The notes under the pieces: model-generated
Seen by the model: the letters and a program-made list of their open reading frames with translations, nothing else
Database searches by the model: none
What the model was told of the DNA's origin: nothing
Origin: Desulfosporosinus sp. FKB
Lineage (GTDB): Bacteria > Bacillota > Desulfitobacteriia > Desulfitobacteriales > Desulfitobacteriaceae
DNA length: 64,000 bases
NCBI RefSeq assembly: GCF_002196705.1
Contig: NZ_NADJ01000038.1
Span: 62,001-126,000 of the forward strand
Reading direction: 5' to 3'
Position numbers and translations under genes: made by a program
Shown: positions 54,924 through 63,103 of the stretch, one piece after another
Layout: every line of letters starts with the position of its first letter
Position numbering within the stretch: position 1 is the stretch's first letter

Positions 54924-55037
54924 GTGAACTCGTTCAGCTAAAGCTGAACATCGGGGCTTCGGTGGGGGGACTCTACCCCCACCGAAGCAGAGAACGGGGG
55001 CCACTCCCACTTGTAGAAGTGGGAGCCTCACGATTAG
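54924..55037 (+). repeat. Palindromic repeat, complete reference copy
   Basis: The unit is about 105-114 bp. The left block GTGAACTCGTTCAGC with AAAGCTGAACATCGGGGC leads into an inner hairpin (CTTCGGTGGGGG and its complement, 54958-54988), then AGAACGGGGGCC and the right hairpin CACTCCCACTTGTAG with its complement, ending CCTCACGATT. It is the best preserved copy and lies in the 377-bp gap upstream of cheW. Confidence 0.85.
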
Positions 55038-55224
55038 ATGAATCATACTCCTGCAAGCAAAATTCTCCCGCTTATTCATCTAGAAAGAGAATTAAACTAA
55101 CTTTAAATAAATATTAAAGTATCTAGAAGCAACACACAATTGCCCAAATTGTCTATATTTTCGACACAAAAATAACAGTTCATTATCCTATTTGGCTAAT
55201 AAACTGTTTCTTTATGTCGAATAG

Positions 55225-57573
55225 TTATACGATCTTATTCAACTTATAAATCATTATTGCTGCCGAAAGAGCTAAACGTATTTGATAATTATCTAATGAT
55301 ACCGATAATAACTTTTCAATTCGCTGCTTGCGAAACAATAAGGTTTTCCTGTGAATGAATAATTCATCGGCTGCTTGTCGGAGATTGTTACTTTTCAAGA
55401 TCTTTTCAAGAGTGTTCAAAAAGTCTGTTCCTTTATGTTGGTCGTAAGCGATAAGAGGCCCGATATTTTTTTCAACAAACTCTCTCTTATCATCCTTCCT
55501 GTCTATTGCTGCCAGAATTTGAAAAAGGCCTATATCACGAAAATAAAAAATTCCTCCTTCTTCTTCTGTTAAACATTTTGATGCCAGAAGTGTATTCCAT
55601 GCCTCCTGGTAGCTTTTTTCAACACTGCCCGCTTTACAGTGAATATCGCTGATAGCAATTGTTATAGTAAGATAAGGGGCATAATTATTGATAATTTGTT
55701 TAATTTGTAACGCGGTTTGCTGAGTTTTTTCCCGTCCATTTCCTCTTTCTTTATCTTGACAAAGTATGCAAATATTATTTCGATTTTCCCAGACCGTAAC
55801 ATTCATCTGCTCAGTGATTTGCTGCACAATTTCAAGCTTAAGATCTCCATTAGGACTCAGCTTGCTTCCTTGAAACGTTGAATCAATATCCTGTAATGGG
55901 ATTAAACAGCAATAGAGAGATTGTTCAAGGTCAATTCCCCACTCTTTAACGATGGCCAAGGTTTTATCATCATAGACTGTATCACCATTTATCAGATCAT
56001 TGATAAAATCGCTTCGCCGCCTTAGTTCATAAGTAAAGCGGAGAGTCTGCTCAATGCGGATCCTTTTAGTGATGTCAGATACTAAGAGAACTGCGGTTTT
56101 TTTACCGTTCACTTTATAATCCATGGGAGCAGTCCGGCCTTCAAAATAGCGTTTTTCTGTTCCTATATTCAGATCCCGCAATAGATGACTAACTTCTCCG
56201 GTGGCTATAGCCTTGCGAACATGCTTAAGCATAGTTTGGGCCAGATCCGGAGGAAATAGCTCATAAACGGTGTGTCCTCTCATAGTTTCTGGCGGGTAGA
56301 GAAACTGGTTATCATGACCAAAGACCTCTATATAACATCCATCTTCGTCAATAATGGCAGTAAGTTCCGGGATAGCTTGGGCAAAATCCTTTAGGCGTTT
56401 TTCGCTTTCGCTGATTAATTCTTCAAGTTTTTTGCGTCGAGTAATATCGAGGATTAGGCCTAAATAACGAATCGGACGCTGCTGCTGATCATAAATTATA
56501 GAACACGTGGAATAAACCCAGCGATAAGTACCATCTTTATGAAGCAAACGGTATTCTAATGCGTATATATGGGATTTTTTAGTGTTACAGCTTTGAATTG
56601 CTTGATCAACCCAGTTAACATCCTCGGGATGAATTAAGCTATGCCAATCATCGATCACTTCATTGGCGTTATAGCCGACAATTGCTTTCCAGCGTGAATC
56701 TTGACGGGCTGTGTTCTCAATAAGGTCAACCTCCCAAGTTCCCGCCCTTGCTCCATCAAGAATAAGCGATAAGCGTTCGTTGCTTTCTTTTAGCTTATTA
56801 TCACTTTGCATTTTTTCCGTAACATCAAAAATAATTGAATTGATTAATAGCTTATCAAGGGATTGAAATGGACAAGCAAAAACTTCAACGTTACGAATTT
56901 CCCCATTCATCAGTCGATGTTCAGTGTAAAAGGATTTTCCATCACTTTTTATAATCTCTTGCAGCAATTCATCAACTCGTAATCTATGATCCTTCTCAAT
57001 ACTATAGATTGTCATTTTATCTAATTGTTCTGCCGTATAGCCGTAATAATTAGCAGCTGCTTGATTAGTTTTGACAATTTTACCGGTTTTAGAATCAACG
57101 ACCATCATTACTGCAGGACTGTTCATATATAGGTAATGATATTCCATCTGTTTTTGACGTAGTCGGTTTTGGGACTCAATATGTTTGGTTAAATCTCTAA
57201 ACAGATAAAGATGCCCGATCTTTTTCCCCTTATCATCAAGCATGAGTGATACATATCGTCTGATCGTCCGGCCATCTTTTAAAAAAAGCAAATCTTCCTT
57301 AGTCCGTTCAGATTCTTCGACTAGTTGTTCATATCCCGCCCTAATACTCGAAACATCTTGAACCAAAGTTGAGCAAAAATCAATAAAATCCGTATGCTTA
57401 TAAATACCCTTCTGAAGATCATTCTGCGCATGTTCTAAGTGCCATAACTTTGTAAACTCCTGATTACTAAAAATGATCTGATTATTCTCATCATTAACTG
57501 CACAGCAGGCTAAGGGAATAGCACGTACCATGGCCCAAAGAGAACTACACTCACTACACTGCGTCTTATCCAT
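55225..57573 (-). CDS. Multi-PAS sensor with PucR/CdaR-type C-terminal HTH
   Basis: This 782-residue protein has at least four PAS-like segments (near 15-130, 140-255, 270-385 with the PAC-type YRLLHKDGTYRWVYSTCSI, and 395-500), then a CdaR-like GGDEF-related middle (about 510-690) and a C-terminal HTH_30 (KSNNLRQAADELFIHRKTLLFRKQRI). It should be a DNA-binding regulator that reads redox, light or ligand cues through PAS. The domain order is unusual for the PucR group. RBS AAGGAGG precedes the ATG. The regulon is unknown. Confidence 0.85.
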   Translation of the reverse strand: MDKTQCSECSSLWAMVRAIPLACCAVNDENNQIIFSNQEFTKLWHLEHAQNDLQKGIYKHTDFIDFCSTLVQDVSSIRAGYEQLVEESERTKEDLLFLKDGRTIRRYVSLMLDDKGKKIGHLYLFRDLTKHIESQNRLRQKQMEYHYLYMNSPAVMMVVDSKTGKIVKTNQAAANYYGYTAEQLDKMTIYSIEKDHRLRVDELLQEIIKSDGKSFYTEHRLMNGEIRNVEVFACPFQSLDKLLINSIIFDVTEKMQSDNKLKESNERLSLILDGARAGTWEVDLIENTARQDSRWKAIVGYNANEVIDDWHSLIHPEDVNWVDQAIQSCNTKKSHIYALEYRLLHKDGTYRWVYSTCSIIYDQQQRPIRYLGLILDITRRKKLEELISESEKRLKDFAQAIPELTAIIDEDGCYIEVFGHDNQFLYPPETMRGHTVYELFPPDLAQTMLKHVRKAIATGEVSHLLRDLNIGTEKRYFEGRTAPMDYKVNGKKTAVLLVSDITKRIRIEQTLRFTYELRRRSDFINDLINGDTVYDDKTLAIVKEWGIDLEQSLYCCLIPLQDIDSTFQGSKLSPNGDLKLEIVQQITEQMNVTVWENRNNICILCQDKERGNGREKTQQTALQIKQIINNYAPYLTITIAISDIHCKAGSVEKSYQEAWNTLLASKCLTEEEGGIFYFRDIGLFQILAAIDRKDDKREFVEKNIGPLIAYDQHKGTDFLNTLEKILKSNNLRQAADELFIHRKTLLFRKQRIEKLLSVSLDNYQIRLALSAAIMIYKLNKIV

Positions 57574-57611
57574 TAAGAAATAACCTCCTTGGAGTGCTGT
57601 CCGTACTCTCG

Positions 57612-58307
57612 TTAAAGAATTAACTCTTGTCCGTTGTGAGGAAATTTTAGGATTCTGCAGGGGGAATTTCTCATTTCATTTTCAAAATCCTCAAGGATTT
57701 CAGGGCTATCTGCAAAGTGCATTGGAATTAGATATTTAGGATTAAGTTCTTGAATAAAATACTTCGCTCCTGCCAGATAATTCTTTTCAAGTCTTGGATC
57801 CACCGGAAAGAAAGCAAAATCGATGACTTCACCTTTGATTCTTTGAATTTCATCCTTAAACTCTTTCTCGGCCTTGGCCATTTCATCCTCAGTATCAAGC
57901 CAATACCACCAGTTTAAATCTCCGGCATGAAAAAGATGGGCTTCTTCATCCTGAACCAGAAAAGAAACACCTATATCTGTTGAATTATAAGCTTTAATTT
58001 TCAAACTGCCCAATTCGATTTTTTCGTATGGGGCAAGTACAGTCAGGTTATTGATGGTTGGAGAAACGGGAATATCATTGCTTAAGATATAGTGAATATC
58101 CGATCTTTCTTTTTGCCATTCTAGGATTACGGGGTTAAAATGATCAGGATGGCTATGGGAGACAAAGACATAAATATTTTTAGGACTTTTCTTTATTAAA
58201 TCCCCGATACTACCTTGATAGTAATCAAAAATAAGTAAATTGTTTTGAGTTTCGACAGCAAAACCACTATGATACAAATATTTTATTTTAAGATGAGCCT
58301 TTTTCAT
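57612..58307 (-). CDS. MBL-fold metallo-hydrolase
   Basis: ATG 58307 after GAGGTG gives 231 residues; an upstream start at 58367 lacks a site. The protein starts with KIKYLYHSGFAVET, and FVSHSHPDHFNPVIL gives the HxHxDH zinc motif. Later ligands lie in LFHAGDLNWW and IPMHFAD. This resembles UlaG-like or beta-lactamase-fold hydrolases of unknown substrate. The neighbouring glyoxalase-like gene is divergent. Confidence 0.85.
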   Translation of the reverse strand: MKKAHLKIKYLYHSGFAVETQNNLLIFDYYQGSIGDLIKKSPKNIYVFVSHSHPDHFNPVILEWQKERSDIHYILSNDIPVSPTINNLTVLAPYEKIELGSLKIKAYNSTDIGVSFLVQDEEAHLFHAGDLNWWYWLDTEDEMAKAEKEFKDEIQRIKGEVIDFAFFPVDPRLEKNYLAGAKYFIQELNPKYLIPMHFADSPEILEDFENEMRNSPCRILKFPHNGQELIL

Positions 58308-58402
58308 TGTTATCACCTCATAATGATTATACAATAAATTTGGAGAAATCAAGAGTTTGCTGCTCAAGGCAACTTAACAAAATTTAAGAAAGAAGGTTTA
58401 CG

Positions 58403-58771
58403 ATGAAATTCCGGTTTAATCATAATAACTTTAACATTCTTGACCTGGAAAAAAGTCTGAAATTCTATCAAGAAGCCTTGGGGCTGGTAGAAGTCAAACG
58501 ATTTGAACCGCCAAGCGGTGAATTTATCCTTGTTTATCTTGGAGACGGAGTCACTGAACATAGTTTGGAACTTACATGGTTAAAAGAGCGAACAAAACCC
58601 TATGATTTAGGGGAGAACGAATTTCATGTAGCTTTTATGGTTGACGATTTCGAAACAGCTTATGAACATCACAAAAAAATGGGATGCATTTGTTATGAAA
58701 ATAAAGAAATGGGAATCTATTTTATTAACGACCCAGACAATTACTGGTTAGAAATTATCCCCAGAAAATAA
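58403..58771 (+). CDS. VOC/glyoxalase I-like protein
   Basis: This 122-residue protein matches glyoxalase I (NHNNFNILDLEKSLKFYQEAL; ELTWL; NEFHVAFMVDDFETAYEHHK; FINDPDNYWLEIIPR), with His and Glu positions of the metal site conserved. It would detoxify methylglyoxal, but other VOC activities are possible. It is followed by a good terminator at 58886. Confidence 0.88.
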   Translation: MKFRFNHNNFNILDLEKSLKFYQEALGLVEVKRFEPPSGEFILVYLGDGVTEHSLELTWLKERTKPYDLGENEFHVAFMVDDFETAYEHHKKMGCICYENKEMGIYFINDPDNYWLEIIPRK

Positions 58772-58885
58772 CTAAACCCCCATCAACATTAAACTTTATC
58801 CCATCGTTTCGAGATTCGCTCACTACTGAACGGAACTGTTGATTTTGGTATGATATTTCACCAGGAAATTCTAAGAAAAAATGAG

Positions 58886-58926
58886 AAAAATGCCTCTAAA
58901 GAAACTTTCTTTAGGGCATTTTTTTT
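58886..58926 (+). terminator. Terminator of the glyoxalase-like gene
   Basis: A long stem (arms AAAAATGCC with CTCTAAAGAAA and their complements) ends in a run of T on the plus strand. Confidence 0.88.
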
Positions 58927-59013
58927 GACGATATGAGTTTTAACAGTTAAAGAAACTACACAAACATTATGAAGGATTATTTTAACTTTAAATAAACAAA
59001 ACCCGAGAATGCC

Positions 59014-59050
59014 AAAATACGCTGGTAAATCTCATTCACCAACGTATTTT
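59014..59050 (-). terminator. Terminator of the tRNA operon
   Basis: A 13-bp stem (AAAATACGCTGGT with ACCAACGTATTTT, one wobble) lies 51 bases past the last tRNA on the minus strand. Confidence 0.75.
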
Positions 59051-59100
59051 TACTACAGAAATAAAGATTACTCTATGATATTTTCCAGCTTATTATGCAA

Positions 59101-59188
59101 TGGTGCCGATGACCGGAATCGAACCGGTACGGGCTATTAACCCGCGGGATTTTAAGTCCCGTGCGTCTGCCAGTTCCGCCACATCGGC
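59101..59188 (-). tRNA. tRNA-Leu (anticodon TAA)
   Basis: This 88-nt gene has a long variable arm and encoded CCA. The acceptor GCCGATG pairs with the end of the T-arm flank, the anticodon loop reads ACTTAAAAT and the T-loop GGTTCGATTCC is standard. It is the last gene of the cluster. Confidence 0.95.
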
Positions 59189-59191
59189 AAT

Positions 59192-59266
59192 TGGAGGCGG
59201 CACCCTGAATCGAACGAGGGGATCGAGGTTTTGCGGACCTCTGCCTTACCACTTGGCTATGCCGCC
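59192..59266 (-). tRNA. tRNA-Cys (anticodon GCA)
   Basis: This 75-nt gene has acceptor GGCGGCA and anticodon loop GTCCGCAAAA. The T-stem (CCTCG/CAGGG) carries one C-A mismatch (positions 52 and 62). CCA is encoded. Confidence 0.93.
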
Positions 59267-59277
59267 ATAAGAATTAC

Positions 59278-59351
59278 TGGAGCGGGTGATGAGAATCGAA
59301 CTCACGTAGCTAGCTTGGAAGGCTAGTGCTCTACCATTGAGCTACACCCGC
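59278..59351 (-). tRNA. tRNA-Gly (anticodon TCC)
   Basis: This 74-nt gene has acceptor GCGGGTG, anticodon loop CCTTCCAAG and an encoded CCA. The cloverleaf is normal. Confidence 0.95.
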
Positions 59352-59357
59352 AATGAA

Positions 59358-59432
59358 TGGCTCCCCGAGTAGGACTCGAACCTACAACCTACCGGTTAAC
59401 AGCCGGTTGCTCCACCATTGAGCTATCGAGGA
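59358..59432 (-). tRNA. tRNA-Asn (anticodon GTT)
   Basis: This 75-nt gene has acceptor TCCTCGA (with a wobble pair to GGGGA), anticodon loop CTGTTAACC and encoded CCA. Confidence 0.95.
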
Positions 59433-59439
59433 ATGTGTC

Positions 59440-59530
59440 TGGCGGAGAAGGAGGGATTTGAACCCTCGCGGCAGTTACCCACCCTAACGGTTTAGCAAAC
59501 CGTCCTCTTCAGCCACTTGAGTACTTCTCC
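59440..59530 (-). tRNA. tRNA-Ser (anticodon GCT)
   Basis: This 91-nt gene has acceptor GGAGAAG, anticodon loop TTTGCTAAA, a long variable arm and encoded CCA. Confidence 0.95.
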
Positions 59531-59541
59531 AAGTATATTTT

Positions 59542-59626
59542 TGGTGCGGAAGACGGGACTTGAACCCGTACGGAGTTACCCACACGCCCCTCAAACGTGC
59601 GCGTCTGCCAATTACGCCACTCCCGC
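59542..59626 (-). tRNA. tRNA-Leu (anticodon GAG)
   Basis: This 85-nt gene has acceptor GCGGGAG, anticodon stem CACGT (with a terminal T-G wobble), loop TTGAGGG, a variable arm and encoded CCA. Confidence 0.93.
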
Positions 59627-59632
59627 AATAAA

Positions 59633-59708
59633 TGGAGCCATTGACCGGGATTGAACCGGTGACCTTATCCTTACCAAGGATACGCTCTACCGACTGAGCT
59701 ACAATGGC
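59633..59708 (-). tRNA. tRNA-Thr (anticodon GGT)
   Basis: This 76-nt gene has acceptor GCCATTG, anticodon loop CTTGGTAAG and encoded CCA. Confidence 0.95.
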
Positions 59709-59716
59709 ATGTATAA

Positions 59717-59805
59717 TGGCGGAGGGGGTGGGATTCGAACCCACGGCCCCTTGCGGAGTCACTGGTTTTCAAGACCAGCTCCTTAAACCACTCGGACACC
59801 CCTCC
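59717..59805 (-). tRNA. tRNA-Ser (anticodon TGA)
   Basis: This 89-nt gene has acceptor GGAGGGG, anticodon loop TCTTGAAAA, a long variable arm and encoded CCA. It is the first gene of the eight-tRNA operon. Confidence 0.95.
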
Positions 59806-59885
59806 AAAAATAACAATACTTTTAATTGATGGGCAGGTGTTCTCCATAGAAAGAAGGTGATCCAGCTATTTAATGCCGGAACTGT

Positions 59886-59914
59886 ATAGTAACACTTTAA
59901 ATTAACCTTGTCAA
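59886..59914 (-). promoter_or_regulatory. Sigma-A promoter of the tRNA operon
   Basis: TTGACA (59914-59909 on the minus strand) and TACTAT (59891-59886) are spaced by exactly 17 bases. It is about 80 bases upstream of the first tRNA. The rest of the 59806-60192 gap shows no gene. Confidence 0.85.
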
Positions 59915-60192
59915 GACGTAAAAATTAATAACCTAAAAACCAAGGGGATATCAAATTTCTATTACCCTTGACCGAATTCAAATACTACCATTAACAGAGT
60001 AAATTGTCAATAGCCAAACTCACTATATGCGTTTTATAGTCTACCATCTGCTATCCCTAAGATGCAACGTTTATTTAGATCTGAGCAGCAAAAATTATTG
60101 GTACAATACGCCAAAAATCATCTTCAAATCTTTTCCAGCTCAACTGCTGCTTATTTGAAGATGTTAATTTGAGTTCTATTGCTAATGCTCCC

Positions 60193-61251
60193 TTATCTTT
60201 TTGAACTCTCATTGGGAGTGCCCTTCTCCGCTTTTTTCTTTGATACCTCTGGAAAACGATTTGATCCTTTATTCATCTGAGGCATCGCATGTCTATTATT
60301 CCGAGAATCATTACTCTTTTGTTGTTTTGGCGCCATATTACTACCATTACCAGGCAATTTAGCTGAGGAGGGCGGCAGCTTATCAGGCTTTAGTTTTCCT
60401 TTTGTTTCTTTATCGGATTGATCAGTCGATCCGGAATCAGACCTTACATCTCCGTTCATTTGAGGCGCATTTAATTCCATCCCACGCCTATCAGTCTTGA
60501 TCTGCTCTTGAACCTGAGGATTTTCAAGTAATCGAACCCGTTCGGAATTATCTTTAAGTTGCTGAGCTTGCGTCTCAACTCCAGCCTTTTGGGCCGCCTG
60601 CCAAAGCGCATACTCTCCAAGGGTCAGTTCTCCTTGTTGCGCTAGTTCACGCTCTTGAGAAGTCAGAGGAAAAACTGCTACCTGTGGTGTTAAACCATTT
60701 TTTTTAATTGCTCCCGTGACCCATAAGGCGATTTGCTGATCGTTAAGTTCCTTAGGCATTTGATCTGAGGTTTTATCCGACATTGGAGAATATCCCACCA
60801 CAACCCAGTGTTGTTGGGAATTTAGAAATTTATGATCATAGGATTGACTGATGATTTGTTCTAAGGCCTTATCCAACGGCTGTCCTTTAAGATTCAACTG
60901 ACTCAGCATGCTTTTGGCGTCATCATTTTCACTCTGGAACTTTAATAAGTGTCCTTGGGAGTCAATCGTAAATTGTAAACTTGGGTTAATGTCTACTGAG
61001 AGTAACGCAACTGCAGTCGGCGCTTGATATAGATTCCACCCCAAACAAGCCATCAAGACTAAAAGGAATAATGCGGCTACTCCTGCCCCTATACGTAGGT
61101 TGTTTACATTCATTATACCTGTCCAAACTTCGATTTCCTCGCCTACTTCAATGTTCTGTCGCCTGTAAACATGGCGAAAGGTGCCGTCATTTCCTAAAAC
61201 AGTATAACGAAGCCCAGATTTTTCTAACACCACAGCTTTCAACTTACTCAT
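60193..61251 (-). CDS. rsgI: RsgI-family anti-sigma-I factor
   Basis: ATG 61251 after GGGGGGAG gives 352 residues starting MSKLKAVVLEKSG. The N-terminal RsgI domain (about 1-50) has the EVWTGIM end, a membrane helix follows (GVAALFLLVLMACLGWNLY), then SVDINPSLQFTIDSQGHLL as in RsgI proteins. The C-terminal third is a disordered, charged linker rich in Lys, Pro and Ser (about 265-352). It carries no recognised carbohydrate-binding domain. It overlaps sigI by 8 bases. Confidence 0.9.
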   Translation of the reverse strand: MSKLKAVVLEKSGLRYTVLGNDGTFRHVYRRQNIEVGEEIEVWTGIMNVNNLRIGAGVAALFLLVLMACLGWNLYQAPTAVALLSVDINPSLQFTIDSQGHLLKFQSENDDAKSMLSQLNLKGQPLDKALEQIISQSYDHKFLNSQQHWVVVGYSPMSDKTSDQMPKELNDQQIALWVTGAIKKNGLTPQVAVFPLTSQERELAQQGELTLGEYALWQAAQKAGVETQAQQLKDNSERVRLLENPQVQEQIKTDRRGMELNAPQMNGDVRSDSGSTDQSDKETKGKLKPDKLPPSSAKLPGNGSNMAPKQQKSNDSRNNRHAMPQMNKGSNRFPEVSKKKAEKGTPNESSKR

Positions 61252-61960
61252 TTTCTCCCCCCTTTTCCCGCGAGATGACATATTCTCTTAAATATATATA
61301 GTCATGTTGATTGGCAATAAGCAAAGCTACTGCTAAGATATATTTCCGTCCCCTTTCCAAAACTTTAGGATGAATCTGAGTTTTCAGTGCTAAAGCTTGC
61401 ATAGGAACTTTTCCTGTGCGTTCAACATGAGCCCATAGTTCTTTGTCAAATGCCAGCTCTCTTGCCGCCCTAAGCAATGTCTCACGAGAATCTCGATGTT
61501 TGGGGGAAGCTGCAACTAAATCCTGAAAGGTAAGGTTTACTGCCGCCAAAGCTTGTGTAAACTGTTGAATTTCGGCCGCCCTCTCCCGGTTTTGTTCTTT
61601 CACTTTGAATTCATTTAAACTAAGATGAATTTCAATGTCTCGTCCAATATCATCTTGGTCGAGAGAATTTGTCAGTTGTGACCGCTGTTTCCGATGATAA
61701 TCAATAAGGCGCCTTTTGATTAAAAGTCTGGCAAATGCTAAAAAGGGCACGCCTTTATCAACTACAAACAAATCGATGGCTTCGTTAAAAGCGATCAAAG
61801 CCTCTGATAATTCCTCATCTCTGCCCCATTCCAAAAAATGAAAACACGCCTGACTAGCCACATGACAAATAAACATTTGAGATTTGGCCAAAAAATCCTC
61901 TCGGGCTTTCGAATCCTCTTTCAAACGCTGCCACGTCGATTGGTCTTCCCATTCCGGCAT
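61244..61960 (-). CDS. sigI: RNA polymerase sigma-I factor
   Basis: This 238-residue protein matches SigI: the N-terminal region-2-like part runs through FHFLEWGRDEELSEALIAFNEAI and PFLAFARLLIKRRLIDYHRKQ. The unusual C-terminal part (FDKELWAHVERTGKVPMQAL, then KTQIHPKVLERGRKYILAVALL) differs from ordinary sigma-70 region 4, as in SigI. The coupled RsgI gene follows with overlap. SigI regulons respond to heat or, in cellulolytic clostridia, to polysaccharides. The regulon here is unknown. Confidence 0.9.
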   Translation of the reverse strand: MPEWEDQSTWQRLKEDSKAREDFLAKSQMFICHVASQACFHFLEWGRDEELSEALIAFNEAIDLFVVDKGVPFLAFARLLIKRRLIDYHRKQRSQLTNSLDQDDIGRDIEIHLSLNEFKVKEQNRERAAEIQQFTQALAAVNLTFQDLVAASPKHRDSRETLLRAARELAFDKELWAHVERTGKVPMQALALKTQIHPKVLERGRKYILAVALLIANQHDYIYLREYVISREKGGENE

Positions 61961-62385
61961 GCTTTCTTCCTCCTACCCTTTTATACGATAGGGCTTCTGC
62001 TTTTTATGGGGGCTCGCCCCAAATTTTCTTCAAATTCTTCAACAAAAACAAAAATAATGACATCTTAATATCCAACTTTAAATATTCGACACATTGTTAA
62101 GCATTTCCTTTCGAATGAACCAAAGCCCTCTTCGATCCTTATGGTAATTATACCGTGAACTCGTTCAGCTAAAGAAACATAACTAAAAGATTCGGTCAAA
62201 AAATTTAGAAAAATTCCAGAGTTACTTCTGTGCTATTTTCAGCTAAAATTCAGTTAATTTTCAGCTAAGATTCAATTACCTGTAGTAACTTGTTTTTATT
62301 GGCTTTGTTTTTGGAATAGATCATTATCAATTTTAAAGGTGATTTTCAGAAGTTCAACTATTTAATTTAGAAAGGAAATTTTTCT
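61961..62385. other. Divergent intergenic region of sigI and the FlxA-like gene
   Basis: There is no gene. The repeat fragment at 62155 falls in the middle. The rest is AT-rich and carries repeated CAGCTAA/TTCAGTTAA words (62235-62270). Promoters for both flanking genes are expected here. Confidence 0.4.
62155..62175 (+). repeat. Palindromic repeat, minimal left fragment
   Basis: GTGAACTCGTTCAGCTAAAG, then divergence at once. This is the shortest recognisable piece of the family. Confidence 0.6.
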
Positions 62386-62700
62386 ATGGACGTTTCAGCA
62401 GTATCGTTTGGATCTAATAACGATTATTCTTCATCAACTAATAATAGTCAAATTAAACAAATTCAAAACCAAATACAAAAACTGCAACAAGAATTGAAAA
62501 CTGAGAATCAGAGTAAAGATGACGCTCAAACGAAACAAATGAAAACACAGCAATTGCAAGCTCAAATTGAGCTGCTGCAGGCCCAGTTAACGCAGCTTGA
62601 ATCAAAGAATCAAAACAAAAATTCTGCTCAACAAAGCCAGAGCAATAAAAGCACACAAAATTCCCAAAATAATTTACGTATTATTGATATTCAGGCTTAA
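62386..62700 (+). CDS. FlxA-like coiled-coil protein
   Basis: This 104-residue protein is rich in Gln, Asn, Ser and Lys, with a central coiled coil (SQIKQIQNQIQKLQQELK and QQLQAQIELLQAQLTQLES). It resembles FlxA-like proteins (PF14282), some of which are flagellar-regulon members; no motility operon lies here. RBS AGAAAGGAA precedes the ATG. The function is unknown. Confidence 0.78.
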   Translation: MDVSAVSFGSNNDYSSSTNNSQIKQIQNQIQKLQQELKTENQSKDDAQTKQMKTQQLQAQIELLQAQLTQLESKNQNKNSAQQSQSNKSTQNSQNNLRIIDIQA

Positions 62701-62769
62701 AAGTAATTTAGTAGGCTTAAAATTCTCTAAGATTGCGTTATAAACTACCGGGATATCTCCTAACTGCAA

Positions 62770-62813
62770 ACAGTAAAAACGCCAAATCGATCATGATTTG
62801 GCGTTTTTACTGT
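62770..62813 (+). terminator. Terminator of the FlxA-like gene
   Basis: A perfect 19-bp inverted repeat (arm starts ACAGTAAAAACGCC) includes an internal T-run. It lies 70 bases past the stop. Confidence 0.82.
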
Positions 62814-62965
62814 TTGGTCTGGACTCTAATTATGTAAACCATACCACGAACTATATTAAAACGATTTGTATAAAAATGGTTCCTTGCCAAATATTACACA
62901 TTTCATTTTAAAGGATATTGGCGAATACTGTCGAATTCTTGTTTATGAAAATATAGACAAGAAAA

Positions 62966-63085
62966 ATAAAGCTGAATCTGGAAATTATTCCAGAGCGGGG
63001 GATTTTATTTCTAAACGGGGTGAATCGCCGCTATGGCGTAGGGCTGTTACCTTTTGTCCGAATCCGACAACTAACCTCGTAAGCT
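62966..63085 (+). ncRNA. c-di-AMP riboswitch (ydaO/yuaA type)
   Basis: The consensus features are present in order: GCTGAATCTGG, CCAGAGCGGGGGA, CGGGGTGAATCGCCGC, GTAGGGCTGTTACCTTTTG, TCCGAATCCGACAACTAACC and TCGTAAGC. The element ends 18 bases before the start of the NlpC/P60 gene it precedes, which is a classic target of this riboswitch. No separate terminator fits between the aptamer and the start, so control of translation or within the aptamer itself is inferred. Confidence 0.93.
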
Positions 63086-63103
63086 ATGAAAGGTGAAAAG
63101 GTA

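Noticed and set aside
59484-59762. Open frame of 92 codons on the minus strand
   Set aside because: It runs straight through tRNA-Ser, tRNA-Leu, tRNA-Thr and tRNA-Ser genes and has no ribosome site.
62866-63096. Open frame of 76 codons on the plus strand
   Set aside because: It overlaps the c-di-AMP riboswitch, which explains the conserved bases better.
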